Shown here one piece after another: positions 10,508 through 21,208 of a DNA stretch of 64,000 bases. Numbering within the stretch: the first letter of the stretch is position 1; the number at the start of each line of letters is the position of its first letter. The position numbers and the translations under genes were made by a program. The DNA is from Amaurobius ferox (Eukaryota > Arthropoda > Arachnida > Araneae > Amaurobiidae). The notes beneath the pieces were generated by a model. It saw only the letters and a list, made by a program, of their open reading frames with translations. It was not told the origin of the DNA and made no database searches. The stretch spans positions 26,557,107 through 26,621,106 of the forward strand of contig OX578150.1 in NCBI GenBank assembly GCA_951213105.1. The letters run 5' to 3'.

Positions 10508-12147
10508 CAGGGTTATTATAATTAAAGTTCCCGGTTTGAAAATGGTCTCAAATAAAAAGTACTGGTCAGAATGATTTGTTATTTTGCGTGAATACTCGTG
10601 GAGCAATGGAAGTTTGTTTGGTGAAGAAAAAAAAACAGTAGTTCAAAAAGTCGGCGCTAGGAGAATAATTGGCGCTTTACTACACTAGAATGCAATACAA
10701 AAGTAATAAACGTTGACTTACTCATTGGCTAATGACGTAATAAATGTTTAATATGTTGTCCTTCGAATACTGAATTAAAAGTCGATCTTTCATCATCATA
10801 GGCATGCAAGTAATGAAAAAAATTTTTCATCCATTAAAACGATGTTAAATTCTAAGCAAAAGTAATTAAACGCCGTATCTTTTTTCCCAAAAGTGGATTT
10901 AACTTGTTTTGCATAATTGCTCTTCAAATGCTACTGCAAATTTACATAAGACAGTGACGTTGCAATAAACGTTTGCTATAGAAAAGGAAGAGCGGAACTT
11001 GCTTCTCATAACTTAATGAAAAATTTCTATTGTTCTGTCGCAATGACTCTTATCATTAAAAGATCGTGTTCTTCTTGTCAAATTGTTTTATGAGAATAAC
11101 AGGTCTTACTTAGTAGCTCTTAGAAAGTTCAGAACGTTGAAAAAGTTAAAATCTGGTCCTCTGTGCGGCAAAAGCTTGCGCAAAATGATTTTAAAATTTG
11201 AAGAGACTGGCTCTTTGGACATCAAACCCGGCAGTGGACGGAAAGCAGTCGATGGAAAGATAGTGGAAGACGTAGCTACAGCGTTAGAAGAAGAGCGTAA
11301 CGCTAATGCATCTACGAGTGCACGTGGAATTGCCCGATCATTAGACGTACCCTCCAGAACGGTGCAAAAAATTTTGAAACATATTTTGAAATGTTATCCC
11401 TACAAACTGACCCATGTTCAACAGTTGCTACCTGCGGACAATGTTGCACGTGAAATGTTCGCACTTCAATTTCTGGCTCGGATACAAGTGGACGATGAAT
11501 GGCTCTGGAATGTTTCGTGGACTGACGAAGTACACTTCCATCTCCACGGAACTGTTAATACGCAAAATTGTAGAACCTGGGCAACCGAAAATCCACAGGA
11601 ACTATGCTAGGTGCCCCTTCATTCCTCCAAAGTCACTCTGTGTGCGGATTTACAGCAGAGTTTATTATCGGGCCTTTCTTTTTTGAGGAAGTTGGTCCTC
11701 ATGGTCCCGTCACCTGTTCTGTCAATGGCCATCGATATGAACGTCTTTTAAAAAGTCACGTTATACCCACACTGCAAGAGCGTCAGTGTATCGATAACAC
11801 TATTTTCATGCAGGATGGGACTTCACCACATATCGCAAAACCAGTGAAGCGGCTACTTCGAAGTCATTTTAGAGATGACAGAATCATCAGCCGCCATTTT
11901 CCTGTAAGATGGCCAGCACGTTCCCCTCAACTCAATCCACGTGACTTTTGGCTTTGGGGGCATCTGAAGAATGTGATGTTTAATGGGCACATTATCAATT
12001 TAGCGGAACTTAAAGCTAGCATCACGCATCACATCCACAACATCTCTACAGAAACACTCAAATCTGTTGTTGAACACGCTATTTAGCGCTTTCAGCTTGT
12101 TTCAGAATGCGAAGGACTGCATATTGAACATTTATTACGTCATTAGG
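10508..12147 (+). mobile_element. Mariner-type (IS630 superfamily) element, rearranged
   Basis: The left end CAGGGTTATTATAATTAAAG at 10508 is preceded by TA. Its outer segment, 10508-10764, is not the normal 5' leader. 10729-10764 is the reverse complement of 12111-12146, the last codons of the transposase, with about three mismatches. So the left flank is an inverted copy of the element's own 3' end, while the true right end is missing: at 12148 the sequence switches directly to repeat R2. Contains the transposase pseudogene at 11042-12145. Confidence 0.7.
11042..12145 (+). pseudogene. Mariner-type DDD transposase pseudogene
   Basis: Recognisable pieces in order: FYENNRSYLVALRKFRTL (helix-turn-helix start), a second HTH (STSARGIARSLDVPSRTVQKIL), HVQQLLPAD, first catalytic Asp in SWTDEVHFHLHG, second in FMQDGTSPHI, third in LNPRDFWLWG. 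About 42 residues separate the second and third Asp, so this is not the classic D34D mariner spacing. The probable ATG is at 11042, with a frameshift before 11062. A TAG at 11608 and a frameshift near 11638 break the middle. A TAG at 12084 precedes a tail that continues in frame to a TAG at 12143. Non-functional. The same type is widespread in arachnid and insect genomes. Confidence 0.85.
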
Positions 12148-13040
12148 ACGTCGTCTGTGGGACATATGGGAATGCAAATGAATAATATTATTAATTAGTT
12201 TTGCATTGAACCCGGGTTGAAAAAGTGAAATACATTGAATCATATGGGACCCAACTTTTCAAACATTTTTAAAGCAAAGTTAAAATTCACAAATTGCTTT
12301 GAAAATTTTAGGAAATATTCTAATTATCCCATAAAATATATAAAAAAAATATTCAGCAAAATATGTTCGATAGTTTTTAAAATAAAAATTAAAATAATAA
12401 TTACACCCATATTATATGAAGAGATCACGTGACCCACTTCAAAATAAAATACGGCATCCATATTTTTTACCCAGTGTAAAAATCGTGATTTTTAACGTTC
12501 TTTTAAATTCATATTTAGTGTTGCATCAGTCCTAAAACCGTTTTATTTTTGCGTATTTTCTATGCATCTACATTCTGCGCTAGCGCAATTACAATATTTT
12601 TGAGTTTAAATGATCATTAAACTTTGATTATTTCTACAACGAAGCCCAATTTTAATAGATGCAGAATGTAAACACGTGATTGTAAGATGAGTTGTATAAG
12701 CATTGCTGACATTTTTCACGTAAAATTATTAGCTCTGGAGTCTGGAATAAAAGTGATATGAATGAAATATTCATTGCTTTTACATAGCGAGCCAGACGAT
12801 TTATATTTCGATGACGTCATTTAAATAAAGTTCATTTTCTTCCGATGAAGTTTTAAGTTTTCAAATATAAAGAATTATTGTAGTACTGTGCTAATTTAAA
12901 AAAGCTCACCGCTGAATGTATCGTATTTGAGAGATGTTTAAATAAATTTGCATTTCAGTTGGAAAGTATTTCATAAACAATGCTTTATGCATGATTGATC
13001 TTTCTTGTTTAAAATACATCGGAATTTGCATGTTTTATAT
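12148..13040 (+). repeat. Dispersed repeat R2 (plus)
   Basis: Matches 63750-64000 at its start ('GTGGGACATATGGGAATG') and 7150-8400 in reverse complement over its length. It lacks the first roughly 150 bp of R2, which was replaced by the mariner element. The end runs into a short TA tract near 13046. No conserved ORF. Confidence 0.7.
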
Positions 13041-13176
13041 GATCTGATATATATATATGACCGCATCTGTAAAAGCAAGATTAGCAGACTTCTATAGTTT
13101 GACTAAAGTCCTTTATTTGGTGCAATTCTATAATTTTATTTACTTTACAAATCCACGGCACGATATTCTTGGTATT

Positions 13177-13665
13177 GATTAACATCACGTAAATTAAAAG
13201 TGGGAAATTTTGGGAGCTTATGATTAACATCACGTAAATTAAAAGTGGGAGATTTTGGCAGCTTATGATTAACATCGCGTAAATTAAAAGTGGGAGATTT
13301 TGGCAGCTTATGATTAACATCACGTAAATTAAAAGTGGGAGATTTTGGCAGCTTATGATTAACATCACGTAAATTAAAAGTGGGAGATTTTGGAAACTTA
13401 TGATTAACATCACGTAAATTAAAAGTGGAAGATTTTGGCAACTTATGATTAACATCACGAAAATTAAAAAAGGGAGATTTTGGCAGCTTATGATTAACAT
13501 CACGTAAATTAAAAGTGGGAGATTTTGGCAGCTTATGATTAACATCATGTAAATTAAAAGTGGGAGATATTGGCAGCTTATTAACATCACGTAAATTAAA
13601 AGTGTGAGATTTTGGCAGCTTATGATTAACACGTAAATTAAAAGTGGGAGAATTTGGAAGCTCAT
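13177..13665. repeat. 45-bp minisatellite, about 11 copies
   Basis: The unit contains GATTAACATCACGTAAATTA, then AAAGTGGGAGATTTTGGCAG and CTTAT, 45 bp in total. Because 45 is a multiple of three, both overlapping minus-strand frames stay open (13081-13665 and 13145-13687) and translate as a 15-residue repeat. Two units have small deletions. I regard the ORFs as by-products of the period. Confidence 0.9.
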
Positions 13666-13769
13666 AAGTTCGAACGAAATAACGCATTCATACTCACCTT
13701 ATCATATATATTCTCATCAAAATGCAATTAACATTTAATTAATATACTGAGAAATAAACGACTAGTAGA

Positions 13770-14470
13770 AATTTTTTTTGCGCGAAATTACAAAACTATT
13801 ACATACACACATAGAGTATTTTTTTTATCGTGAATAGGATGAACTAGATCCATGAGAATGATGTTAACAGATTCGTTTCATAATATTGCATTTGAAAACG
13901 TAATAGTATATGAAGCATATTGGATTGGTTTATACTTGCCATTTTTTTTTAAATTTTATGTAATGTTTTCGGTAAATTTATTTTTAAAATGTACAATATC
14001 TCGAGAAAGGTTCAAAGTAGTATTTTAAAAATTGTGCCATTTGTTTTTCTGTGAAAAACAATGACGTATGAAATGACTATTTATTTAGCAGTATTACAGC
14101 ACTTGGTATTTTATTCAAAATTATTTCTAAAATAATGCAATATCTCGATACTGGTTCATACGTGCGTTGTAAAGTTTGTATTAAGCGTTTTCTTTTTAAA
14201 AAATATGTATTACATAGTTATTTATTTATCAATACTAAAGGTCATGATTTTTTAATATTGTTTTAAAAAAATCATTCAAAATTTAGGGGTTTTCCGAACA
14301 CTCGATTACGTTTAAATTTAATAAAATTACAGTATTCAGTGATTGTAATAATCACAACAAATTACTTTCGAAACGCTTCATTCGTTCGTGAGATATCGCG
14401 TCTATAGACACACACACATACACATCACTTCAAAAACATTTTATTTGTATTCAGGAATGTTTAAAACATA
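13770..14470 (-). repeat. Dispersed repeat R1, diverged copy (minus)
   Basis: Reverse-complement homology to R1 can be followed through 'GATCCATGAGAATGATG', 'CAATATCTCGAGA', 'TTTTCCGAACACTCGATTACG' and 'TTCGTTCGTGAGATATCGCG'. The site used by the hairpin insertion in the 17.3-kb copy is present here and uninterrupted (near 14335-14355). Confidence 0.65.
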
Positions 14471-14599
14471 CTCTTCTGTTTAAATTTTGAATTAAAATTT
14501 TTGGCCCCATTAAAATACTTTGCCAAAAATCATACATATTTCAGTTTTTAGAAAATGGGATATCTGCCTTGCTCTCCTATAAATATTCATATAAAATTA

Positions 14600-15290
14600 A
14601 CAGGGGTGTGACCCAACTCATCAACTTTCCCATACCACAGTCCATTTTTAGCAGCTTCTTTTTCTTTTCAAATTTCACAAGAATATTTTTGAAAAATAGG
14701 TATTATAGGCAAGTGATTATAATTATAGCGTGTTACCCTTCACTTTAAAGGGTTTGAAATACATCTTCCGATTGATACCATACTTGACAACGTTTTCCCC
14801 CGGGAGACGGCTAATTTGCTCCCTGATGGGGGCTAATGACATCACAAACAAAAAAAAATGTATCGCGCTTATTTATCACAACAACGATTGAAACTATGAA
14901 GTATCGTGATCACTGAGGCATAAATAAATGCTTTTATGCATGATTATGTCAAATTTTGTCCTATACTGCCATGTTAAGATAACACAAAATTTCAAATAAA
15001 TGTCGAAGTTTTTGCTCGAATTAAAAAAAATTCTATCCAGTTCTAGATTTTTTGATAACAAAGCCAGATATAAAGTTTCGTGAAAATCCATTTATATTTG
15101 TGGCCGCTATCCTGTACACATGAAATCGACCACAGACATACAGGCAGACTGACATCGCTCCAAAAATAGTCAAAACGGGTTCTAGAGCTCTTAAAACATA
15201 TATTGGCATCAAAATCTCGAATTTGAAAATTTTCGTGAAAACAGTACTTTATACTAAGGTAAAAATTGCTAAATTGCTTTTGTGTGAACT
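14600..15290 (+). repeat. Dispersed repeat R3 (plus)
   Basis: Shared with 28880-29516 (plus) and 48995-49560 (minus). Landmarks are 'GATTGATACCA', a CCCCCGGGA block, 'TGACCACAGACA...CAGACTGACAT', 'AAAAATAGTCAAAACG' and 'CATATATTGGCATCAAAAT'. The end reads 'GTGAAAACAGTACTTT'. Non-coding. Confidence 0.7.
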
Positions 15291-16200
15291 GGGCATATAT
15301 TGTCCCCATAAAGAGCGCTTATTTAGGATCATAACATGATTAAGAGGCCAAATAAATAGCGACCGAGTAGTAAGCACTTTTTTAAGAAACAGACCGTACA
15401 GTGTGCACGTATTTGTAGTTCATTTGCTTAAAAAGGTTATTGCTAAAAAGTAAGATGCAGACAGCGCAGATAGTTCACTTTTAAATATAAAATCATCAAT
15501 GAATGAAAGTCTAGCTCCTCCCCTTGCCCTCTCGGAATGTCAAGGAAGTCCTCCCTCAAATTCGTGTCAGAATTTCAGAAAAATTATCCCCTCCGACTTT
15601 CTCAATGACTTTACGCCGCTCACGAAATTATTTTCACCGAAGAACCACCGGGCATCCATATCCTGTGTCTGGGAAAGTTGCGAAACAATTAATTTTCTCG
15701 ACGCTAAATACACTTCTTTGTTCCGGCGGGGATAATGTGCGTACGAAAATGCATTTTTAATAGAGCGGATCACGTGACTTGGATCGCGCGAGAACGGTTT
15801 CGTGACTAACACGCTCGAGGCGCCCTCTTTCGTCGTGAATTTTAATTGCTTCATTAAACCGTTAAAGATTTTCTCCAGGAACGGGTTCAAGTAGACTGTT
15901 GAGAAGGTAATATTTATGAGTTTAAGAGAAGAACTTTATAGTGAATCCTGAGTATAGGGCACTTACGGGACTTCTAAAAGAAGGTTAGCAATTAGCCCAC
16001 CCCTCTTTAACATAGATCTGATCCAGATAAAGGGAACACGCAATCCCCGTTGAAGTGCAGGACGGTCTCTTGCGATGGCTGAATTCAGAATAACTTGAAA
16101 AATTACAAAAAAATAAAATTATTTGTGAAATTGGAAAAATAAATTGTTCAAATGCTACTAAAACCTAGATCCTTTCATATAAAACTAACTGCAAACGAAA

Positions 16201-16202
<2 letters not shown>
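15291..16202. other. Unassigned; partly GC-richer single-copy-like sequence
   Basis: 15500-15900 is richer in CpG than its surroundings and has no partner in the window. Overlapping ORFs on both strands (for example 15499-15735 plus, 15567-15890 minus) have no recognisable domain. It could be host single-copy DNA. No splice or promoter evidence supports a gene. Confidence 0.3.

Positions 16203-16266
<64 letters not shown>
16203..16266. repeat. (TA)n microsatellite
   Basis: About 64 bp of pure TA followed by T- and G-homopolymers (16276-16295). Confidence 0.95.
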
Positions 16267-16274
<8 letters not shown>

Positions 16275-16589
16275 TGTTTTTTTTTGGGGGGGGGGATTTA
16301 AGTTTGCTTCCATTATAAATACGAGTGATTTATCATTTACTGAAATTGTTCTGTAGAGCTAATGTGAAAATAAAATGGTCTGAAGAGTATTATTTGTAGC
16401 AAAGACTACAAATTTAGTAAACAGTATGTAAAAACACCATTATTGACGTATACGAAAATTTACATTTTAAATTACCAGAGCCTTTTCAGACTTCATGACC
16501 TCCATCATCAGTAGCAATGTTGTGACGTCTGAAAGCGCTGTGGCATTTTAAACTGTAAATTTTCGTGTACGTCATTGATGGTGCTTTAA

Positions 16590-17575
16590 AAAAATCTGAT
16601 GTAGGCAGCACATGACTTTTCTTATATAATGCAATGAATTTACAACTTTTACTGTAAAAAAAATAGGTTATTCTTATAGTAGTTACTTATATTCTTTCCA
16701 AGATATTGAATTTTCGTCAATTAGTCGTCATTTTCATTGATTTAGCGTCAGTTTTATCCATTTGGCGAGATTTTCGTTAAGTTGGCAACATTTAAAAAAG
16801 TCGCCAAGTTGGCGACATTCCGCCAAATTCGTCGCCCAAATCTCGCCAAGCGTTATGGACGGAGAAATAAGTTATTCTTATAACAGTTAAATGACTATTG
16901 GCGTTCAAATACAAAAGTATTATTCAAAGTATCTTTTCTCGAACGAGCTTGATCCACGAGAATGATGCCACCAAATTTATCGCATGATATTACATGTGAA
17001 AAGTGAACATGTTTCCCAACATTTAATTTTTTTTTTAATTTATGGGATTTTTTGATAAATTTCATTTGAAAAATATGCAATATCTCGAGAACGATTCATG
17101 CTAGCGTTCTAAATTTTACGTCAATCGTTTTCTAAGAAAAAATTACACAAGAAATGCCTGTTTACGTAACTTTATTAACGGTTCTGATTTTTTGAATTTT
17201 TTCAAAATTTCACTCGAAAATTTAGAGGGGTTCTGAACATTCGATTATGTTTAAAAACAATAGGCTTCCAGCACTCAGGGATTGGAAGGCCCAGACCACA
17301 CGACCAACCCTAAGGCTTACGGTAGCTTAATGTGTGGCCGGAGCATTCACGGATTGTAATTTTTGTACCAAATGTCATTCGAATCGCTCCATTCTTTCGT
17401 GAGATATCGTCCCCACAGACTCACTGACTCACATACGCATCACCTCAAAAATGTTCGATACGTGATCAGGGATGCTTGAAACGTGTTCTCCCATCGAAAA
17501 CTCGAATTCAAATTTTCGACCCCGTCACAATACTTTCCTTATACATTATACTATGTATATAAGGAAAGTAATAAA
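16590..17575 (-). repeat. Dispersed repeat R1, near full length (minus), with hairpin insertion
   Basis: Reverse complement of 2370-3313, from 'AAAAAATCTGATGTAGGC' to the palindromic junction 'ACTTTCCTTATACATTATAC'. The only major interruption is a 58-bp insert at 17285-17342 flanked by 14-bp imperfect duplications. Confidence 0.8.
17271..17356 (+). mobile_element. Hairpin insertion element, copy A, with 14-bp target duplications
   Basis: Insert 17285-17342 begins GAAGGCCCAGACC and ends GGCCGGA. Duplications lie at 17271-17284 and 17343-17356 and match at 12 of 14 positions. Other R1 copies (2610-2640, 14330-14355, 43340-43375) read straight through the site. The stem is CCACAC/GTGTGG, enclosing GAC, a small inner helix and GGTAGCTT. 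No poly(A), no terminal inverted repeat beyond the hairpin and no ORF. The mechanism is unknown; duplication length fits target-primed reverse transcription better than a cut-and-paste transposase. Confidence 0.65.
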
Positions 17576-17789
17576 GATAGTTTATTAAATTTGAAGGCTC
17601 TCCTAGAAAATATTTTAAAATATTAGTAGACGTGTTTTCCAAACTTATATAAAATGTAAATTTTTGAACCAAAACTGAACAGAAAGTGGAACCCCTAATA
17701 TCTCCAGAATTTAATGCTGAATCTATATCAGTCATCGTATAATCTCTATCTAAAGCAGGTCCTGAGAAATAGATGTTTCAAGGGAAACT

Positions 17790-18035
17790 GCAGAGTCCGC
17801 TTGAACGATAAGAGCTTGCAATTTCGACTCAGTAGCTCAACGGTAGAATGTCGGCTGGATCTTTATAATGGCGACCGAACAAATCAACCCTGTAAATTAA
17901 TGCAAAGATGTTGGAGATCTGAAGATCCCAGGCCGTGCGACTCACATAGTGAGTTTAGAGTAGCTAGCTGCACGGCCGGGAAAGAATACCTCCTGCACTT
18001 AGGAGGCACCCAAGGTCTACCATCCCGCTAAACGA
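17790..18035 (+). repeat. Partial tRNA-like repeat R4 fragment carrying hairpin copy C
   Basis: 17790-17865 matches the R4 text around its A-box ('GTAGCTCAACGGTAGAATG', versus 18569-18585), then diverges. The hairpin family copy C lies at 17920-17980: it starts TGAAGATCCCAGGCC, has stem CCGTGC/GCACGG and an inner helix CTCAC/GTGAG, and ends GGCCGG. A second small hairpin (CCTCC...GGAGG) follows at about 17989-18007. No clear target duplication. Confidence 0.55.
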
Positions 18036-18221
18036 ACATTTATTTAGATCTAAAAAGATAACAATTGATGAAAAATATTGTGATTAAACAGACAGTTTTA
18101 CATTATATTTGAACTTGACAAGTACGTCCATATTTCAAAAATAGGAAAAGAGTTATTGCGAATATAGATGAATATTGCGAATATAGATTGCGAATATAGA
18201 TCATTGAAAAATAAAATATAG

Positions 18222-18320
18222 AGTGAGGTATATTAACATAATGAAAAATAGATTAAAATTAAAGAAAATGATAAAATTAAAAAAAAATTTCGAAAATATA
18301 TAAAAATATATAAAAAGTCT
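18222..18320 (+). repeat. AT-rich repeat segment shared with 43950-44060
   Basis: The phrase 'GAGGTATATTAACATAATG' and the AAAAT-rich text after it recur at 43955-44060, where they lie beside a LINE relic. It is probably the 3' part of a retroelement and is followed here by R4. Confidence 0.5.
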
Positions 18321-19435
18321 GAAAGTGACCCTAGAACGACTAGTACGGATTCAGTGGACTCTGAAAGATGGAGCGCCGATATCAAATTAAGAAGATAACG
18401 ACCACGCAGGATACTTACCTGGATAAAAATACTACGATTCGGAGGCTAACTTGAGGTAAAAATAGCAGGAGGTGGTCAGTCAGATTGCCATTTGCCCACC
18501 AATCTGACATTAAAGGGTGGAGAATGCGGAGTCCACTTCGAAGATAAGAGCTTGCAATTTTGTCCCAGTAGCTCAACGGTAGAGCTTCGGCTGGCCAGAT
18601 CGAAGTTCCAGAGTTCGATTCCCGGTTGGGCAGCAAAGTTCTCTATAAAACTTTTTAGTGAAAACGATACCATGGCAACATTTTTTCCACAAATGACATT
18701 ACGTCTGTAGGTAGAGTCATATGTCGCCCACGTCACATTTTTCAGTATTTACATTTATGCCATAAGGCCACAGTTTCAAAATTTATTGGCAAATGTCTCG
18801 CGTTATTTCCCTTCAAAGTCCATCTCCCGGGATTGAATTACTTTTTAATCTTGCCAAATATTAAAAGTTCGATTCCCGGTTGGACAGCAAGGCTCTCTAT
18901 AAAACTTTTTCGTAAAAACGATACTATAGCAAAATTTTTTCCACCAATAACATAACGTCTGTAGGTAGAGTCATATGTCGCCCACGTCACATTCTTCAGT
19001 AATTACAGACACACCATAAGGCCACCAGTTTCAAATTTCATTGGCAAATGTCTGGCCTTATTTCCTCTCAAAGTTCATCTCCTGGGATTTTTAATCTTGC
19101 CAAACATCAAGTTCAAAGACTAATCAATCCGTCCAACCGTCTAAGTGTCAGTATCACTTACAACATTGTCAAAGCTCGCCGTTAAGGAGATTAAAACCTC
19201 GCGGCTATTTATTTAGAACAGTAAATATCCTCTTCGTTCTGTTTCGGCGCGGATTTTTTTTGGATTTGTACAGTTCCGGGGAAAATAAGAAAAGGATTAG
19301 ATTCTAAATGGAACAATGGTGTTGCCATTTAAAGCGCCTGGGGAAAATATCTTGTGTTTGAAAAACCTTTATTTGATAAGACAAATATACAGTTCTCTAA
19401 TTTTCTGTATATCTGTGTTTCCATGTTTATTCTGT

Positions 19436-19440
<5 letters not shown>
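18315..19440 (+). repeat. tRNA-like dispersed repeat R4, with internal 254-bp duplication
   Basis: 18315-18660 matches 46310-46640 and contains a tRNA-like block. The body from 18660 to 19440 matches 42363-42875. Inside it, 18611-18864 is repeated in tandem as 18865-19118, starting each time at 'TTCGATTCCCGGTTGG' and running through 'CTCTATAAAACTTTTT' and 'GTCTGTAGGTAGAGTCATAT'. It may be a tRNA-headed retroelement with a long body. No ORF is conserved. Confidence 0.65.
18563..18632 (+). other. tRNA-like sequence (pol III A and B boxes)
   Basis: It has an A-box-like 'TAGCTCAACGGTAGAGC' with a 4-bp D stem, and a B-box-like 'GAGTTCGATTCCC' 25 bases later. The acceptor pairing is weak (about five pairs), the anticodon arm is irregular, and the block is embedded in a repeat. 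I read it as a tRNA-derived repeat head rather than a working tRNA gene. Confidence 0.6.
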
Positions 19441-19470
<30 letters not shown>

Positions 19471-19477
19471 TATATAA

Positions 19478-19747
19478 TCTGCTGTATTAGTTATTTCTAG
19501 TTACTGTTGTACATATCCAATAGAAGCACGCCCTTGTAATATGGTTCTGAGGGGTCCACGAATTTTTTTTTCTCTGAGGTGGTCCGCGGACCGGAAAGTT
19601 TGGGAACCACTGGCCTGCTGTATCAGTTACTTCTAGTTACTGTTGTACATATCCAATAGAAACACGCCCTTGAAATATGGTTCTAAGGGGTCCGCGAATT
19701 TTTTTTCTCTGAAGGGGTCCGCGGACCGGAAAGTTTGGGAACCACTG
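19478..19747. mobile_element. Two tandem copies of a hAT transposon end
   Basis: The unit of about 135 bp occurs at 19478-19612 and 19614-19747. Each ends with 'GGTCCGCGGACCGG', 'AAAGTTTGGGAACCACTG', the complement of the CAGTGGTTCCCAAAC terminus typical of hAT (Charlie/ZBED-like) elements. Only this end is present; no transposase or opposite end is seen. TA microsatellites flank it at about 19440-19468 and 19857-19925. Confidence 0.7.
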
Positions 19748-19882
19748 GTATATATAATTTAACTAAAAGAAGTTAAAGTAGAACTAGAAGAGGCATAGTA
19801 CACAGTATTGCACTCAAAAACCAAACAAAAGAATCCAATTAAATACTATTCAATTGTGTATATATATATATATAATTTATAT

Positions 19883-19929
<47 letters not shown>

Positions 19930-20059
19930 CATATACCAACAGGCTTGTTCACATTCCATTCCTAATGAAGCATTCCATTTATGGACGTATACTACCTTAC
20001 ATCTTCTTAAAAATGTTATAAATATTAAATTTACGAGGCCTAGTTATCCTTATAAATAA

Positions 20060-21208
20060 CCCCTTTTTGCTGTTAAAGAACTACAACAACATTTTGTCAT
20101 AGCTTATGTAGATAAAGCTTCTAATAATTATGAAATTATTTGTAAAAAATATCATGTTTCTGTGTTACAGAATTACTTAAAAAATAATTATATTTTTAAA
20201 CCCATTAATAATCAGTCAATCAAAATCAAAACTAAAATGCTAAAATTATATAAACAATAAAATATTAATTGTAAGTTTTATAAATTTCCATATGTTACTT
20301 TGGTTCCTAAATTCCACAAATCACCTCTCAGTTTTAGAACGGTCACTTGTGGACATAATACCTTTACCACTACAGCTAGTAAGTACTTGCTAAACTGTTT
20401 AGTTAGAATTAATGAATCTCTTAAATTTAAGAATTCAGGCTATTTCATATTGAACAATAGTTTTGATTTAGTTAACCATCTTAGCAAGCTTCCACATATT
20501 ATTGTTTTCCATACCTTTGATTTTAAAGACATTTTTAATAATATTGATATTAAAGATTTATATAAAGTTATTATCTCTCTTTATCATGATTATCAATCTT
20601 TCAATAATGTTCCATTTAATGTCAAAAACTTTCCTATGTTATTGCACTTTGTGTTATACAACAATTATATTATCCAAGGTGATAACATATATTTACAAAC
20701 ATCTGGTGTACCTCAAGGGGGCTGTAGTAGTAGTATTCTAGCTAACTTATATCTCTATTATTATGAACGTCATTTTAACTCTAATTCATATATTATATAT
20801 CGATATGTTGACAACTTAATTTGTATTATCATTGATGATTCCTATCTCATTAATATTGATTTTTACTCCTCTAACCTAGAATTAATCCCCAATGAGCCTA
20901 GTGTTAGTCAAACTGTAAATTATTTAGACCTACATTTAAATACCCTCAATAATCATGTTATCACCAATCTAAATGATAAAAAAGATTCTTATAATTTCAC
21001 TATTATTAAGCAGCTATCATATCTATCGTGTAATTCTATTCAATTGTTTAGAAACATCATTTTAAACCAGCTATTTCGAATACATCGACTTTCTGATCCT
21101 CAGTTTCACTTTTTTCACATCAATAATCTTAAACGCATTTGTCAAAATTACCACTATCCGGAAGTATTTGCAAATAATGTTATTAATAATTTCAAATACA
21201 CCACGTAA
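20060..21208 (+). pseudogene. Penelope-like element reverse transcriptase relic
   Basis: An RT of Penelope type: the motif KFPYVTLVPKFHKSPLSFRTVT, then FDFKDIFNNID (first catalytic Asp), TSGVPQGGCSSS, and the YxDD box reading YVDN at 20804-20815, so the second Asp of the box is Asn. The frame is open from about 20055 and interrupted by a TAA at 20258, after which it continues to 21208. The N-terminal GIY-YIG part is not visible upstream, where TA repeats begin. Stop and catalytic change both indicate an inactive copy. Codon content is more AT-rich than in the 26-kb Penelope-like element. Confidence 0.85.

Noticed and set aside
13177..13665. CRISPR-like array
   Set aside because: Units are contiguous with no unique spacers, and the DNA is eukaryotic.
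13081..13687. Two long minus-strand proteins with hydrophobic or basic repeats
   Set aside because: Both come from the same 45-bp satellite in different frames.
15499..15890. Overlapping ORFs in the GC-richer stretch as a host gene
   Set aside because: No domain, no start or splice support, and open frames on both strands.
17285..17342. Hairpin element as a known self-cleaving ribozyme
   Set aside because: No CUGANGA/GAAA hammerhead core; GGCCGG at the end recalls HDV but the nested pseudoknot strands are absent; twister and pistol cores do not fit.
18408..18425. U1 snRNA 5' end (ATACTTACCTGG)
   Set aside because: Only the first dozen bases match. The second copy of the repeat is altered and contains an internal duplication of the same text, so it is a chance match within R4.
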